From assembly GCA_002358855.1 (NCBI GenBank), contig DEPQ01000016.1, forward strand, positions 1 to 20,699: a stretch of DNA of 20,699 nucleotides. Reading direction: 5' to 3'. The notes beneath the pieces were generated by a model, which saw only the letters and a list, made by a program, of their open reading frames with translations, did not search any database and was not told the DNA's origin. Within the stretch, counting starts at the first letter, position 1. Each line of letters opens with the position of its first letter. A program made the position numbers and the translations under genes. This document shows positions 1-7,754 of this stretch, in pieces. The stretch is from Bacteroidales bacterium UBA3388. GTDB lineage: Bacteria > Bacteroidota > Bacteroidia > Bacteroidales > P3.

Positions 1-990
1 TTCTTCATGTCAGCAGTGCTTGACAACCTAACAACTTCTATTGTGATGTGTGCATTGCTTAGAAAACTTGTTGGAGACAAAAACACACGTTGGTTCTTTG
101 CAGGTATGGTAATTCTTGCTGCAAATGCCGGTGGAGCATGGTCGCCAATTGGAGACGTAACTACTATTATGCTTTGGATAAAAGGTAACATCACAGCAGG
201 AAGCATTATATTAGAAACAATAATTCCTTCATTAGTTTCATTACTTGTGCCAGTTGCAATCATAGGTATGACAATGAAAGGAAAACTTGAAAGACCTGAA
301 AAAACAGAGTCAGAAGAAACTTCAACCGTTACAAGAAAACAAAGTTTGATAATCTTGATTATGGGTGTTGCATTATTGTTATTCGTTCCTTTCTTTAAGA
401 CAATAACTCACCTTCCTCCATATCTTGGAATTTTATTCGGATTAGGAATCCTTTGGATAACAACTGAAATTATGCACAAGAACAATCCATCGAATTATTC
501 AAGATTAAACGTTACTGCAATTATACAAAAAGTTGACGTTCCTTCTGTATTGTTCTTCCTTGGTATTCTTATGGCAGTTAGTTGCTTGAACGAAGCAGGA
601 CACCTTGGACTTTTAGCAGGAGCATTAAATGAATTAGGAAACGTTTATGTTATTAACGTAGTGATAGGAGCTCTTTCATCTATCATAGATAACGTTCCTT
701 TGGTAGCAGCCGCAATGGGAATGTATCCAGTTGTTCCTGTAGAGTTAGTAACAGAAGCAACAAAAGCATTTATGGTTGATGGAGCATTCTGGGAAGGCCT
801 TGCATACTGTGCAGGTACAGGAGGAAGCCTTTTAATCATTGGTTCAGCAGCAGGTGTTGCAGTTATGGGAATGGAAAAAATAGACTTCATTTGGTATTTG
901 AAAAAAATCTCACTTTGGGCTTTGGTAGGATACCTTGCAGGTGCAGGAACATTCTATTTAATGAGCCAATTTATTTTTCATGCAGCATAG
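1..990 (+). CDS. nhaD: NhaD-type Na+/H+ antiporter, 3' part (5' end outside window)
   Basis: Inner-membrane sodium/proton antiporter of the NhaD (ion transporter superfamily) type, which expels Na+ in exchange for H+. The reading frame is already open at base 1: two Phe codons precede the first Met. That Met sits inside a conserved transmembrane segment reading FFMSAVLDNLTTSIVM, so it is not the start. 329 residues are present, and the family is usually near 470, so roughly the first third is missing. Visible hallmarks are the DNLTT helix near the window edge, the GGAWSPIGDVTT loop around residues 44-55, and a second inverted-repeat-like helix SSIIDNVPLVAAAMGMY around residues 227-243. These Asp/Asn-containing broken helices are typical of the family. 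Several further hydrophobic spans are visible, and the C-terminus is hydrophobic. A strong hairpin follows the stop. Identification is firm; ion specificity is inferred from family. Confidence 0.9.
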   Translation, partial: FFMSAVLDNLTTSIVMCALLRKLVGDKNTRWFFAGMVILAANAGGAWSPIGDVTTIMLWIKGNITAGSIILETIIPSLVSLLVPVAIIGMTMKGKLERPEKTESEETSTVTRKQSLIILIMGVALLLFVPFFKTITHLPPYLGILFGLGILWITTEIMHKNNPSNYSRLNVTAIIQKVDVPSVLFFLGILMAVSCLNEAGHLGLLAGALNELGNVYVINVVIGALSSIIDNVPLVAAAMGMYPVVPVELVTEATKAFMVDGAFWEGLAYCAGTGGSLLIIGSAAGVAVMGMEKIDFIWYLKKISLWALVGYLAGAGTFYLMSQFIFHAA

Positions 991-1013
991 TTTAATAACT
1001 ATATCATAATTAC

Positions 1014-1064
1014 AATAACTCTTAGTTTTGTTTGAGTAAAATAAAACTAAGAGTTATTTCTTTT
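1014..1064 (+). terminator. Rho-independent terminator after nhaD
   Basis: A perfect 16-bp inverted repeat (1014-1029 with 1043-1058) encloses a 13-base loop and runs into a T-rich tail interrupted by one C. It lies 24 bases after the nhaD stop and separates it from the downstream lipoprotein gene. The stem is AT-rich but long. Confidence 0.8.
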
Positions 1065-1111
1065 AAACAAAGAAATAAATTTTTAAAACAAAGAGTTAGA
1101 AAATTATTTCT

Positions 1112-1119
1112 TAACTTTG
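1112..1119 (+). promoter_or_regulatory. Bacteroidota -7 promoter element, almost touching the start codon
   Basis: TAACTTTG matches the TAnnTTTG -7 consensus of the Bacteroidota primary sigma factor exactly. It ends only 6 bases before the ATG at 1126, so a transcript made from it would be leaderless or nearly so. I see no convincing -33 TTTG at the usual 19-21 base spacing. Confidence 0.5.
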
Positions 1120-1125
1120 CAAATT

Positions 1126-2520
1126 ATGAATAGGATTTTATTAGTTTTTTTTATTAGTTGCTTGATTTTTTCGTGTGCAAAAATCGTTACACCGAGCGGA
1201 GGAGCAAAGGATTCTATACCTCCTGTTATGTTAAAGAGTAAACCAGAAGCAAATAGCACTAATTTTTCGGGGAAAGAAATAGACATAGTTTTTGATGAGT
1301 TTATTGTGTTGGATAATCCTACACAAAAAATTTTGATTTCTCCTCAAATAACTCCTGCTCCTGAGATTATGGCAGATTTAAAGACGATAAAAATCAAAGG
1401 AATTGATTCTTTGAGGGAAAATACTACATATATAATTGATTTTGCAGATGCTATAAAGGATTATAATGAAGGAAATCGTTTGAATGGTTTTTCTTTTGCT
1501 TTCTCAACAGGTGAAAATATCGACACAATGTGGTATGAAGGTAGGGTTTTAGAAGCATTTAATCTTACGCCTATTGCAAATAAATTTGTGCTTCTTTATT
1601 CTAATTTTGATACTTCTTATATGCGTACAAAAACTTCGGATTATCTTACTCGTACCGATAGTAATGGTGTTTTCCGTTTTCGTAATCTTGCAGAAAAAGA
1701 CTATAAACTCCTTGTGCTTGATGATAAAAATCAAAATAAAATATACGATTTACCAAACGAAGGTATAGGTTTTTCTACAAAAGTCTTGAAACCATATTTT
1801 GCAGACTCTATTGTGAATGAAAAACTTCTTAGACAGATTTTTTATTATAGCGATTTTGTAGAAAAGGTTGAAGAAATTCCGAATACAAAACCTCAAAAAA
1901 CCGTTACCGATAGCCTTTTCGCTATTTCAAAATATGAAAAGGATACGGTGGATTACTACAATAATGCTTATCAAATAGTCTTTAAAGATACGCTTACAAA
2001 GGAAAAATTTTCTGCTTTTTTGATTGAGAATAGCGATACCTTGCAAGTGGAGTTTTCTAAAAAGAATGATACTCTTTATTCTTTGGATGCTGATTTGAAA
2101 ACAGCGACTCAATACGAAATTCTTGTAGAAAAAAACACTGTTTTCAATACTTTGAAACAATCAAACAGAGAGTTTAAACACAAATTCTATTATTCTTCGC
2201 CGGAAGATTATGGTTCGCTGACTCTAAACTTTAAAGATAGTATTTCTTTTGGTGCTTGCCATATTTTTTACCTTTATAACTTAGCGGGAAACCTTGTTAG
2301 AGAAGAGCACGTTGAGAAAGGAGAGGAAAAAATTAGTTTTAAAAATCTAAAAGAAGGGGCTTACAAAGTCAAAGTTGCGATAGATGAGAATTGTAATAAG
2401 ACTTGGGATAAGGCAAATTTTGAATTGCAACAAGAAAATGAAAAAGTGTTGATTTATAATAAAGTAACAGCAGTAAAAAGAGGTTGGGAGATAGAAGAAG
2501 AGTGGATTATTTCACAATAA
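1126..2520 (+). CDS. Ig-like-domain (Big_5 type) lipoprotein
   Basis: Predicted lipoprotein of 464 residues. The start is placed at the ATG at 1126 rather than the in-frame TTG at 1117, because the TTG lies inside the -7 promoter element. From this ATG a short hydrophobic signal sequence leads to IFSC, with Cys17 as the likely lipidated residue. After the cysteine comes a short linker with GGAKDSIPP, then an Ig-like beta-sandwich region (about residues 27-125) with the FDEFIVLDNP and FSFAFSTG motifs common to the Big_5-type 'Ig-like domain-containing' lipoproteins of Bacteroidota. A middle section (about 135-195) looks like a carboxypeptidase-regulatory fold with an NGVFRFRNLAEKDY motif, and a similar motif (KISFKNLKEGAYKVKVAID) recurs near residues 400-420. 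It is probably anchored in the outer membrane. The role is unknown. It appears monocistronic between two terminator or promoter regions. Confidence 0.85.
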   Translation: MNRILLVFFISCLIFSCAKIVTPSGGAKDSIPPVMLKSKPEANSTNFSGKEIDIVFDEFIVLDNPTQKILISPQITPAPEIMADLKTIKIKGIDSLRENTTYIIDFADAIKDYNEGNRLNGFSFAFSTGENIDTMWYEGRVLEAFNLTPIANKFVLLYSNFDTSYMRTKTSDYLTRTDSNGVFRFRNLAEKDYKLLVLDDKNQNKIYDLPNEGIGFSTKVLKPYFADSIVNEKLLRQIFYYSDFVEKVEEIPNTKPQKTVTDSLFAISKYEKDTVDYYNNAYQIVFKDTLTKEKFSAFLIENSDTLQVEFSKKNDTLYSLDADLKTATQYEILVEKNTVFNTLKQSNREFKHKFYYSSPEDYGSLTLNFKDSISFGACHIFYLYNLAGNLVREEHVEKGEEKISFKNLKEGAYKVKVAIDENCNKTWDKANFELQQENEKVLIYNKVTAVKRGWEIEEEWIISQ

Positions 2521-2521
2521 A

Positions 2522-2553
2522 TTTGCGAGATAAAAATAAAATAAGTAATTTTG
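2522..2553 (+). promoter_or_regulatory. rpsP promoter
   Basis: A -33-like TTTG (2522-2525), a 20-base spacer and TAATTTTG (2546-2553) match the Bacteroidota TTTG / TAnnTTTG promoter. The expected transcript leader to rpsP is about 25 bases, is A-rich and has no Shine-Dalgarno sequence. Confidence 0.75.
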
Positions 2554-2584
2554 CACCCTAAATTCAAACAAAAAACAAAATAAA

Positions 2585-3133
2585 ATGGCAGTAAAAATTA
2601 GATTACAACGTCACGGTAAAAAGAATGCACCTTTTTATCATATCGTTGTTGCGGATGCTCGTGCAGCACGTGATGGAAAATTTATTGAAAAATTGGGAAC
2701 ATACAACCCTATGACAAATCCTGCAACTATTGAGTTGAATGTGGATAGCGCTTGTACTTGGTTGAAAAACGGAGCGCAACCTACTGAAACAGCAAGAAAC
2801 ATTTTGTCATATAAAGGTGTGTTATTGAAAAGACACTTACAAATAGGAGTTGAAAAAGGAGCAATAACACAAGAAGTTGCTGATAAAAAATTTGAAGCTT
2901 GGTTAATAGAAAAACAAAACAAAATATCTGCTAAGCAAGAAAATTGCAGAAACGCTGCTAAGGAAGACGCTAAACAACGTCTTGCAAAAGAAGCAGAAGT
3001 TAATGCAGCAAAAGCAGCAGCAATAGCTAAGAAAAGAGAAGAAGCAGCAGCGGCTGCAGCAGCAGAAACAGCAGAAGAAGCTCCTGCAACAGAAGAAGCA
3101 GTAGCAGAAGCAACTGAAACACCAGCTGAATAA
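2585..3133 (+). CDS. rpsP: 30S ribosomal protein bS16
   Basis: Small-subunit ribosomal protein bS16, which binds 16S rRNA and is needed for 30S body assembly. The N-terminal 80 residues carry the family pattern: VKIRLQRHGKKNAPFYHIVVAD, RDGKFIEKLGTYNP, and then a segment around TARNILSYKGVLLKRHL. Past about residue 90 the protein continues as a highly charged, Ala/Glu/Lys-rich tail (roughly 100-182) that is probably helical and flexible. bS16 is only about 80-90 residues in Escherichia coli, while long low-complexity tails are usual in Bacteroidota. The start has no SD; an A-rich leader precedes it, as expected for the phylum. It is followed by a terminator-like hairpin and then rimM, the usual rpsP-rimM adjacency. 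Confidence 0.97.
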   Translation: MAVKIRLQRHGKKNAPFYHIVVADARAARDGKFIEKLGTYNPMTNPATIELNVDSACTWLKNGAQPTETARNILSYKGVLLKRHLQIGVEKGAITQEVADKKFEAWLIEKQNKISAKQENCRNAAKEDAKQRLAKEAEVNAAKAAAIAKKREEAAAAAAAETAEEAPATEEAVAEATETPAE

Positions 3134-3162
3134 TAATAAAATTTTTCATAAGCATTGATTTT

Positions 3163-3193
3163 AGCCTATCTTTCTTTAAGGTAGGCTTTTTTT
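3163..3193 (+). terminator. Hairpin terminator or attenuator between rpsP and rimM
   Basis: A 10-bp stem (3163-3172 with 3178-3187, one G·T pair) with a five-base loop runs directly into seven T residues. It is a canonical intrinsic terminator, but rimM starts only 20 bases later with no room for a normal promoter. Partial read-through from the rpsP promoter is therefore likely. Confidence 0.85.
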
Positions 3194-3213
3194 GTAAAGA
3201 AAAACTATAAATA

Positions 3214-3735
3214 ATGAAGATAGAAGATTGTTTTTATTTAGGAAAAATATTAAAACCATTTAGTTATAAGGGTGAAGTTGTGCTTTTTCTTGATGTAGAT
3301 GAGCCAATGGATTACTCAGAGCTTGATGGAGTTTATGTTTCTATTAACAAAAAATTGGTTCTTTATACAATCAAATCAATAAGAATAAACAATAATAAAG
3401 CAACTGTAAGATTTGATGGAGTAGAGTATGAGGATTTAGAAAGATTGCTTGGAAGAGAGTTGTATTTACCATTAGAACTTTTGCCGCCTTTGGAAGGTAA
3501 CAAATTTTATTTTCATGAAATTATTGGATTTGAGGTAATTGATAGCGAAAAAGGGAATATTGGAAAAATTCTTGGTGTTTATGAAAATGCACCTCAGCCT
3601 TTGTTATCTATTGATTGTGAGGGGAAGGAAATTCTTTTGCCGATAATTGATGAGGTTATTTTGAATGTTGATAGGCAAGCAAAACAAATGAGTGTAAAGT
3701 CGCCAGAAGGTTTAATTGAACTCTACTTACAATAA
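3214..3735 (+). CDS. rimM: Ribosome maturation factor RimM
   Basis: RimM assists maturation of the 30S head domain and binds ribosomal protein uS19. The 173-residue length is normal. The N-terminal RimM beta-barrel (about residues 6-85) starts with YLGKILKPFSYKGEVVLF, the local version of the G-x-I-x-(K/R)-x-x-G-x-(K/R)-G-E motif. The C-terminal PRC-barrel (about 95-170) contains FYFHEIIGFEV, GKILGVYENAPQPLL and EILLPIIDEVILNVD, which are standard for the family. The start is the first ATG after the rpsP terminator hairpin; no SD is visible. Expression probably comes from read-through of the rpsP terminator. trmD, which often follows rimM in other phyla, is absent here. Confidence 0.95.
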   Translation: MKIEDCFYLGKILKPFSYKGEVVLFLDVDEPMDYSELDGVYVSINKKLVLYTIKSIRINNNKATVRFDGVEYEDLERLLGRELYLPLELLPPLEGNKFYFHEIIGFEVIDSEKGNIGKILGVYENAPQPLLSIDCEGKEILLPIIDEVILNVDRQAKQMSVKSPEGLIELYLQ

Positions 3736-3773
3736 AAATCTATTGAAAAACAATAAAAAAATATCGTAAAAAA

Positions 3774-3804
3774 TTTGGTAGATACAAAAAAACGCTATAT
3801 TTTT
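3774..3804 (+). promoter_or_regulatory. Promoter of the DUF2975/HTH/M16 operon
   Basis: TTTG (3774-3777), a 19-base spacer and ATATTTTG (3797-3804) match the Bacteroidota promoter, with the TA half of the -7 element imperfect. It lies 19 bases before the ATG at 3824. Confidence 0.6.
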
Positions 3805-3823
3805 GCATCAAATTACAACATAG

Positions 3824-4519
3824 ATGAATATAAAAAAGAAAATTTTAACGATAAAAACGATAAAGGTAATATTTGATGTAACCATTATTATAACATCATT
3901 GGCGTTGCTTTTTTTGCTTTTTGCTTTTGTTTTTGGAATCTCAAACGATAATGAAATATTTTCAAAAGGTTATGCTTTGATTGAGCAAGATAAAAACACT
4001 CAAATAGAATTGCAAGGTGAAATTCCGTCTAATCATAAAGACGTACATATTCATTTGCAACCAGAAGGAATTAAGGTCGCTTACGATATAGATATTCATA
4101 GTAATAGTTTTTCGGCAATTTGTCTTAAATTGCTTTACGTGATTTCTTTAAACATTAGCATTTTCTTTTTGTTGTTTGTTATAGTTCAAATAAGAAATAT
4201 TGTAAACTCTGTTTATAAAGGATTTAAAAGCGGAGAAGTTTCTTTGGGACACTGTGTGTTTACAGATAAAAACTTGAAAAGAATGAAATATATATCACTT
4301 GGCTTTATTTTGATGCCATTTTTAGAACTTTTAGTTTATATTTCTGATAAGATTTTTATTAAAACTTTTCTTCAAATACAAGAATTAAACATAGTTCCTG
4401 AGTTTGGATTATCTACAATTTCGTGGGAATATATCTTAATAGGTATGTTGTTCTATGTTATGATAGATATATTTAAAAAAGGTATAAGTTTGCAACAAGA
4501 AAACGATTTAACAATTTAA
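3824..4519 (+). CDS. DUF2975-family four-helix membrane protein
   Basis: A 231-residue integral membrane protein with four hydrophobic spans, at about residues 15-38, 92-116, 153-173 and 198-217. An approximately 50-residue polar segment between the first two spans is probably extracytoplasmic. The layout, the SNSFSAICLKLLYVIS entry into helix 2 and the small Cro/C1-like regulator immediately downstream fit DUF2975 (PF11188). That family pairs with an XRE regulator in many bacteria, such as the YoaS/YozG pair of Bacillus subtilis. The function of the family is not established. One possibility, which is inference, is a membrane sensor or sequestering partner for the regulator. The gene begins a cluster in which the next start codon lies 7 bases after its stop. 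No SD is present. Confidence 0.75.
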   Translation: MNIKKKILTIKTIKVIFDVTIIITSLALLFLLFAFVFGISNDNEIFSKGYALIEQDKNTQIELQGEIPSNHKDVHIHLQPEGIKVAYDIDIHSNSFSAICLKLLYVISLNISIFFLLFVIVQIRNIVNSVYKGFKSGEVSLGHCVFTDKNLKRMKYISLGFILMPFLELLVYISDKIFIKTFLQIQELNIVPEFGLSTISWEYILIGMLFYVMIDIFKKGISLQQENDLTI

Positions 4520-4526
4520 TAAAGCA

Positions 4527-4784
4527 ATGGGAATAATAGTAAACTTAGATGTTATGATGGCAAAGAGAAAGATTTCCCTCGGAGAACTTTCGTCTAAGGT
4601 AAATATTACCCTTGCAAATATGTCTAATCTCAAAACAGGCAAGGTAAAGGCTATTCGTTTCTCTACCTTAGAGGCGATTTGCAAAGTTTTGGACTGTCAG
4701 CCGGGAGATATTTTAGAATATACAGAGGATTCAAATACAGAAATAATAATAACAAACCAAAAAAATGAACAGTATGAAAAGTAG
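4527..4784 (+). CDS. Small Cro/C1-type HTH regulator (HTH_26, YozG-like)
   Basis: An 85-residue DNA-binding protein consisting almost only of a Cro/C1 helix-turn-helix. MGIIVNLDVMMAKRKIS leads to LGELSSKVNITLANMSNLKTGKVKAIRFSTLEAICKVLDCQPGDILEY, where helix 2 (LGELSSKV) and recognition helix 3 (TLANMSNLKTGK) are clear. The CQPGDILEY ending is the signature of the HTH_26/YozG group. A short polar tail follows. It starts 7 bases after the DUF2975 gene, and its last 20 bases overlap the start of the M16 peptidase gene in another frame, so the three genes look co-transcribed and perhaps translationally coupled. It is likely an autoregulator whose activity is linked to the membrane partner; that link is inference. 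Confidence 0.9.
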   Translation: MGIIVNLDVMMAKRKISLGELSSKVNITLANMSNLKTGKVKAIRFSTLEAICKVLDCQPGDILEYTEDSNTEIIITNQKNEQYEK

Positions 4785-7623
4785 AATTTTTTCAGTATTG
4801 GCGTTGTGCTTATTGATTAGTACAACAGGGTTTGCTCAAAACAAGAAAGCAGTTAATCTTGATGAGCAAATAAAATTGAATGGTAAGGTTCGTACAGGAA
4901 AATTAGCAAACGGACTTACTTATTACGTTAGAGCAAACAACAAACCTGCAAACAGAGCAGAATTTCAAATTGCAGTAAATGCTGGTTCTGTTTTAGAAGA
5001 AGCAAACGAACAAGGTTTGGCTCACTTCACTGAACACATGGGATTTAATGGAACAAAGCATTACCCAGGTAACACAATGATAGACGATTTGGAAAAAGAA
5101 GGTATCGTTTTCGGAAGAGAGATTAACGCATACACAGGCTTTGACCAAACAGTTTATATGGTAACACTTCCAACAGACAATTCAAGATTATTTGATATGG
5201 GATTGAAGATTCTTGATGGTTGGGCTTCTGGAATGTTGATGACAGGTGAAGAAATCGACAAAGAAAGAGGCGTTATCATTGAAGAATGGCGTATGAGCCA
5301 AGGAGGAAGCGAAAGATTAAGAGCTAAAACTTGGGGAACAATGTTAAAAGGTTCTAAATACGCAGAAAGACTTCCTATCGGAACATTAGAAAGCCTTGAA
5401 AACTTCAAATATGAAGACATTAGAGGATTCTATCAAAAATGGTACAGACCAGATAACATGGCAATAATTGTTGTAGGGGACTTTGACGCAGACGAAATGG
5501 AACAAAAAGTTATTGATTACTTTACAATGACTCCAAAACACTGCACTCCATTGGAAAGACCTGTTTACACAATTGACAATAATAAAGAACCACTTGTATG
5601 TGTTGCAACAGATAAAGAAGCAACAAGCACTCAAATTCAAATGTTCTACAAACACCCTGCAAAAGACGTTAAAACATGGGGAGATTACCGTGAACAATAC
5701 TTGGTAAACTCTTTATTTGAAATAATGTTCGATGAACGTTTATCAGAACTTGGTGAAAAGAAATCTTGTCCTTATATGCAAGCAGGAGCAGGCTATGGTG
5801 GATTCCTTGCAAGACCTGTTGCAGCATACCAAATGTACGTTGTAGCAAAAGAAGGTAAAGTAATGGAAGCCTTAGAAGCAATGATGCTTGAAAATAGAAG
5901 ACTACAACAACACGGATTCTTACAAACAGAATTAGATAGAGCAAAAGAATCTTTATTAGAAAGATATGAAAGAGCAGCAAAAGAAGAATCAAAAACAGAA
6001 AGCAGCCGTATAGCAGCAGAATTAGTTGATTACTTCCTTGAAAACACTCCTATGCCAGGTGCAATCATTGAAAACAAATGGGCAAAAGCAATGATGGAAA
6101 GCATTACCTTAGAAGAAGTAAACGCTTTGATAGGAAAATGGATGACAGAAGAAAACTTTGTTTGCACAATCTCTATGCCAGAAAAGAAAGGTGTTAAAGT
6201 GCCAACAGAAGACAAAGTTTTGAAAGCTATAGAAAAATGTAAAAAAGCAAATACTAAGGCTTGGGTTGATAATGTTAAAACAGAACCTTTCTTAGCACAA
6301 GAACCAAAAGGTGGAAAAATAGAATCAACAACTAAGAACGAAAAATTTGACTACACAGAATATGTTCTTTCAAACGGAGCAAAAGTAATCGTTAAGAAAA
6401 CTAACTTCAAAAACGACGAAATCCTTACACACGCAGAATCAAACGGTGGTTCATCTATGTATGATGATAAAGATATGATGAATGTTAATTTCGCAGCAAG
6501 CATAGTTGACGGAAGTGGTATAGGAAACTATGACCACAGCCAATTGATGAAGTTTATGAAAGGTAAATCATTTGGAATCTCTCCTTCAATAGGCGAATTA
6601 CAAGATGTGCTTTCAGGAAGCTGTTCACCAAAAGACTTTGAAACACAATTACAATACATCTACTTATTCTTCACTGCACCAAGAATGGATAAAGAAGTTT
6701 TGGCAAGCGAAATCGACAAATTGAAAACTCAAATCAACATGGTGAAAAATATGCCAGAATTTGCGTTCCAAGAAAAATGGATCAAATCAATGTATCCTAA
6801 TGATAAACGTACAATTATGATACCAACAGAAGCACAATTGAAACAATTGAATGCTGACAAAATGTTGAAAATATTCAAAGAAAGATTCTCAGATGCTTCT
6901 GACTTCACATTCACTTTCGTTGGAAACATTGACGAAAAAACAATGCTTCCTTTGATTGAAAAATACATTGGTGGACTTCCATCATTAAAAGGCAAAAAAG
7001 CGGAAAAATGGCAAGACCGTTCATCTGCATTTGCAAAAGGAATCGTTGATGAAACAGTATATGCAGGAGAAGCAAACAAAGGTTTGATGACAATTACATT
7101 TGAAAACAACTTCGATTGGAACGATCGTCTTGCAACAAACGCATTAGACAACATTTGTTCTATCAAACTTACTGAAACAATTCGTGAAGAATTAGGTGGA
7201 ACATACTCTCCTTCATTCTCACTTTCATACGAAAAATACCCACAAGCAAAATCAACAGCAATGTGCTACTACACTTGCGACCCTACAACAGTAGATAAAC
7301 TTACAAACGCAACATTTGAAGTATTTGACAAGCTTATGGCAGAAGGTCCAACAGCAACAGACTTAGACAAAGTAAAAGAACAATTGATTCTTGAAAGAAA
7401 AGGAAGAATGGAAAAGAACGGTTACTGGTTAGGACAAATCATAGGAAGTAGATTCTATGGCTATGAAATGCAAACATTAGAAGAATATTCAGCAGCAGTA
7501 AACGCTTTAACAATCGAAGACATTAAAGCAGTAGCAGCAAAATATTTGAAACACGATGGATATGTAAGAGTTTCAATGAAACCAGAATCAATGAAACCAG
7601 AATCAATGAAACCAGCAAAATAA
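4765..7623 (+). CDS. Secreted M16-family zinc metallopeptidase
   Basis: A 952-residue insulinase/pitrilysin-type peptidase. A signal peptide (basic MNSMKSR, hydrophobic core, cleavage near GFAQ at residue 25) directs it out of the cytoplasm, probably to the periplasm. The inverted zinc motif HxxEH is intact as HFTEH at residues 87-91, followed by MGFNGTKHYPGN. The acidic segment KERGVIIEEWR (166-176) lies where the third zinc ligand is expected. The first half carries the catalytic M16 domain and an M16_C domain. The second half (from about 530) is a related domain pair without HxxEH and includes the RE-ELGGTYSPS segment near 810-820. This active-plus-inactive layout is normal for the family. 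The start could equally be the ATG at 4774 (residue 4). Either start lies inside the HTH gene. The extreme C-terminus is a short tandem repeat. Confidence 0.93.
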   Translation: MNSMKSRIFSVLALCLLISTTGFAQNKKAVNLDEQIKLNGKVRTGKLANGLTYYVRANNKPANRAEFQIAVNAGSVLEEANEQGLAHFTEHMGFNGTKHYPGNTMIDDLEKEGIVFGREINAYTGFDQTVYMVTLPTDNSRLFDMGLKILDGWASGMLMTGEEIDKERGVIIEEWRMSQGGSERLRAKTWGTMLKGSKYAERLPIGTLESLENFKYEDIRGFYQKWYRPDNMAIIVVGDFDADEMEQKVIDYFTMTPKHCTPLERPVYTIDNNKEPLVCVATDKEATSTQIQMFYKHPAKDVKTWGDYREQYLVNSLFEIMFDERLSELGEKKSCPYMQAGAGYGGFLARPVAAYQMYVVAKEGKVMEALEAMMLENRRLQQHGFLQTELDRAKESLLERYERAAKEESKTESSRIAAELVDYFLENTPMPGAIIENKWAKAMMESITLEEVNALIGKWMTEENFVCTISMPEKKGVKVPTEDKVLKAIEKCKKANTKAWVDNVKTEPFLAQEPKGGKIESTTKNEKFDYTEYVLSNGAKVIVKKTNFKNDEILTHAESNGGSSMYDDKDMMNVNFAASIVDGSGIGNYDHSQLMKFMKGKSFGISPSIGELQDVLSGSCSPKDFETQLQYIYLFFTAPRMDKEVLASEIDKLKTQINMVKNMPEFAFQEKWIKSMYPNDKRTIMIPTEAQLKQLNADKMLKIFKERFSDASDFTFTFVGNIDEKTMLPLIEKYIGGLPSLKGKKAEKWQDRSSAFAKGIVDETVYAGEANKGLMTITFENNFDWNDRLATNALDNICSIKLTETIREELGGTYSPSFSLSYEKYPQAKSTAMCYYTCDPTTVDKLTNATFEVFDKLMAEGPTATDLDKVKEQLILERKGRMEKNGYWLGQIIGSRFYGYEMQTLEEYSAAVNALTIEDIKAVAAKYLKHDGYVRVSMKPESMKPESMKPAK
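7573..7617. repeat. 15-bp tandem repeat at the 3' end of the M16 gene
   Basis: Three consecutive copies of TCAATGAAACCAGAA (7573-7587, 7588-7602, 7603-7617) are identical apart from the last two bases of the final copy. They encode SMKPE-SMKPE-SMKPA just before the stop codon. The unit is a multiple of three, so copy-number change would only lengthen or shorten the tail. Near-perfect identity at DNA level suggests recent slippage. Confidence 0.95.
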
Positions 7624-7647
7624 TCAAAACAACAATTGATTATAAAC

Positions 7648-7684
7648 AAAAAAAGGGAGAGTAGTTTAACTGCTCTCCTTTTTT
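7648..7684 (+). terminator. Bidirectional terminator between convergent M16 and transglycosylase genes
   Basis: An A-tract followed by GGGAGAG (7655-7661) pairs with CTCTCC (7673-7678) and a T-tract. The inner bases AGTT/AACT extend the stem. Because A and T tracts flank the stem on opposite sides, the hairpin can end transcription from both the plus-strand M16 gene and the minus-strand transglycosylase gene. Confidence 0.85.
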
Positions 7685-7754
7685 CTTTGCTTCAAGAAAA
7701 TATTTCAAAGAAAAAATTTTCTAAATCAAAGAAATATTTTATTAAAGTAAAGAC

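Noticed and set aside
1065..1094. AAACAAAGA direct repeat 21 bases apart upstream of the lipoprotein gene
   Set aside because: It is a short, A-rich motif likely by chance; no second line of support for an operator.
6729..7166. 145-residue open frame on the minus strand inside the M16 gene
   Set aside because: It is antisense to a gene with clear domain structure and has no promoter or recognisable domains. It is a codon-composition shadow, as are the other minus-strand frames in 5154-6215.
7697..7740. AAAATATTTC / GAAATATTTT inverted repeat in the convergent intergenic region
   Set aside because: It is pure A/T composition with an internal AT palindrome and no clear T-tail. It is weak as a terminator next to the much better hairpin at 7648-7684.
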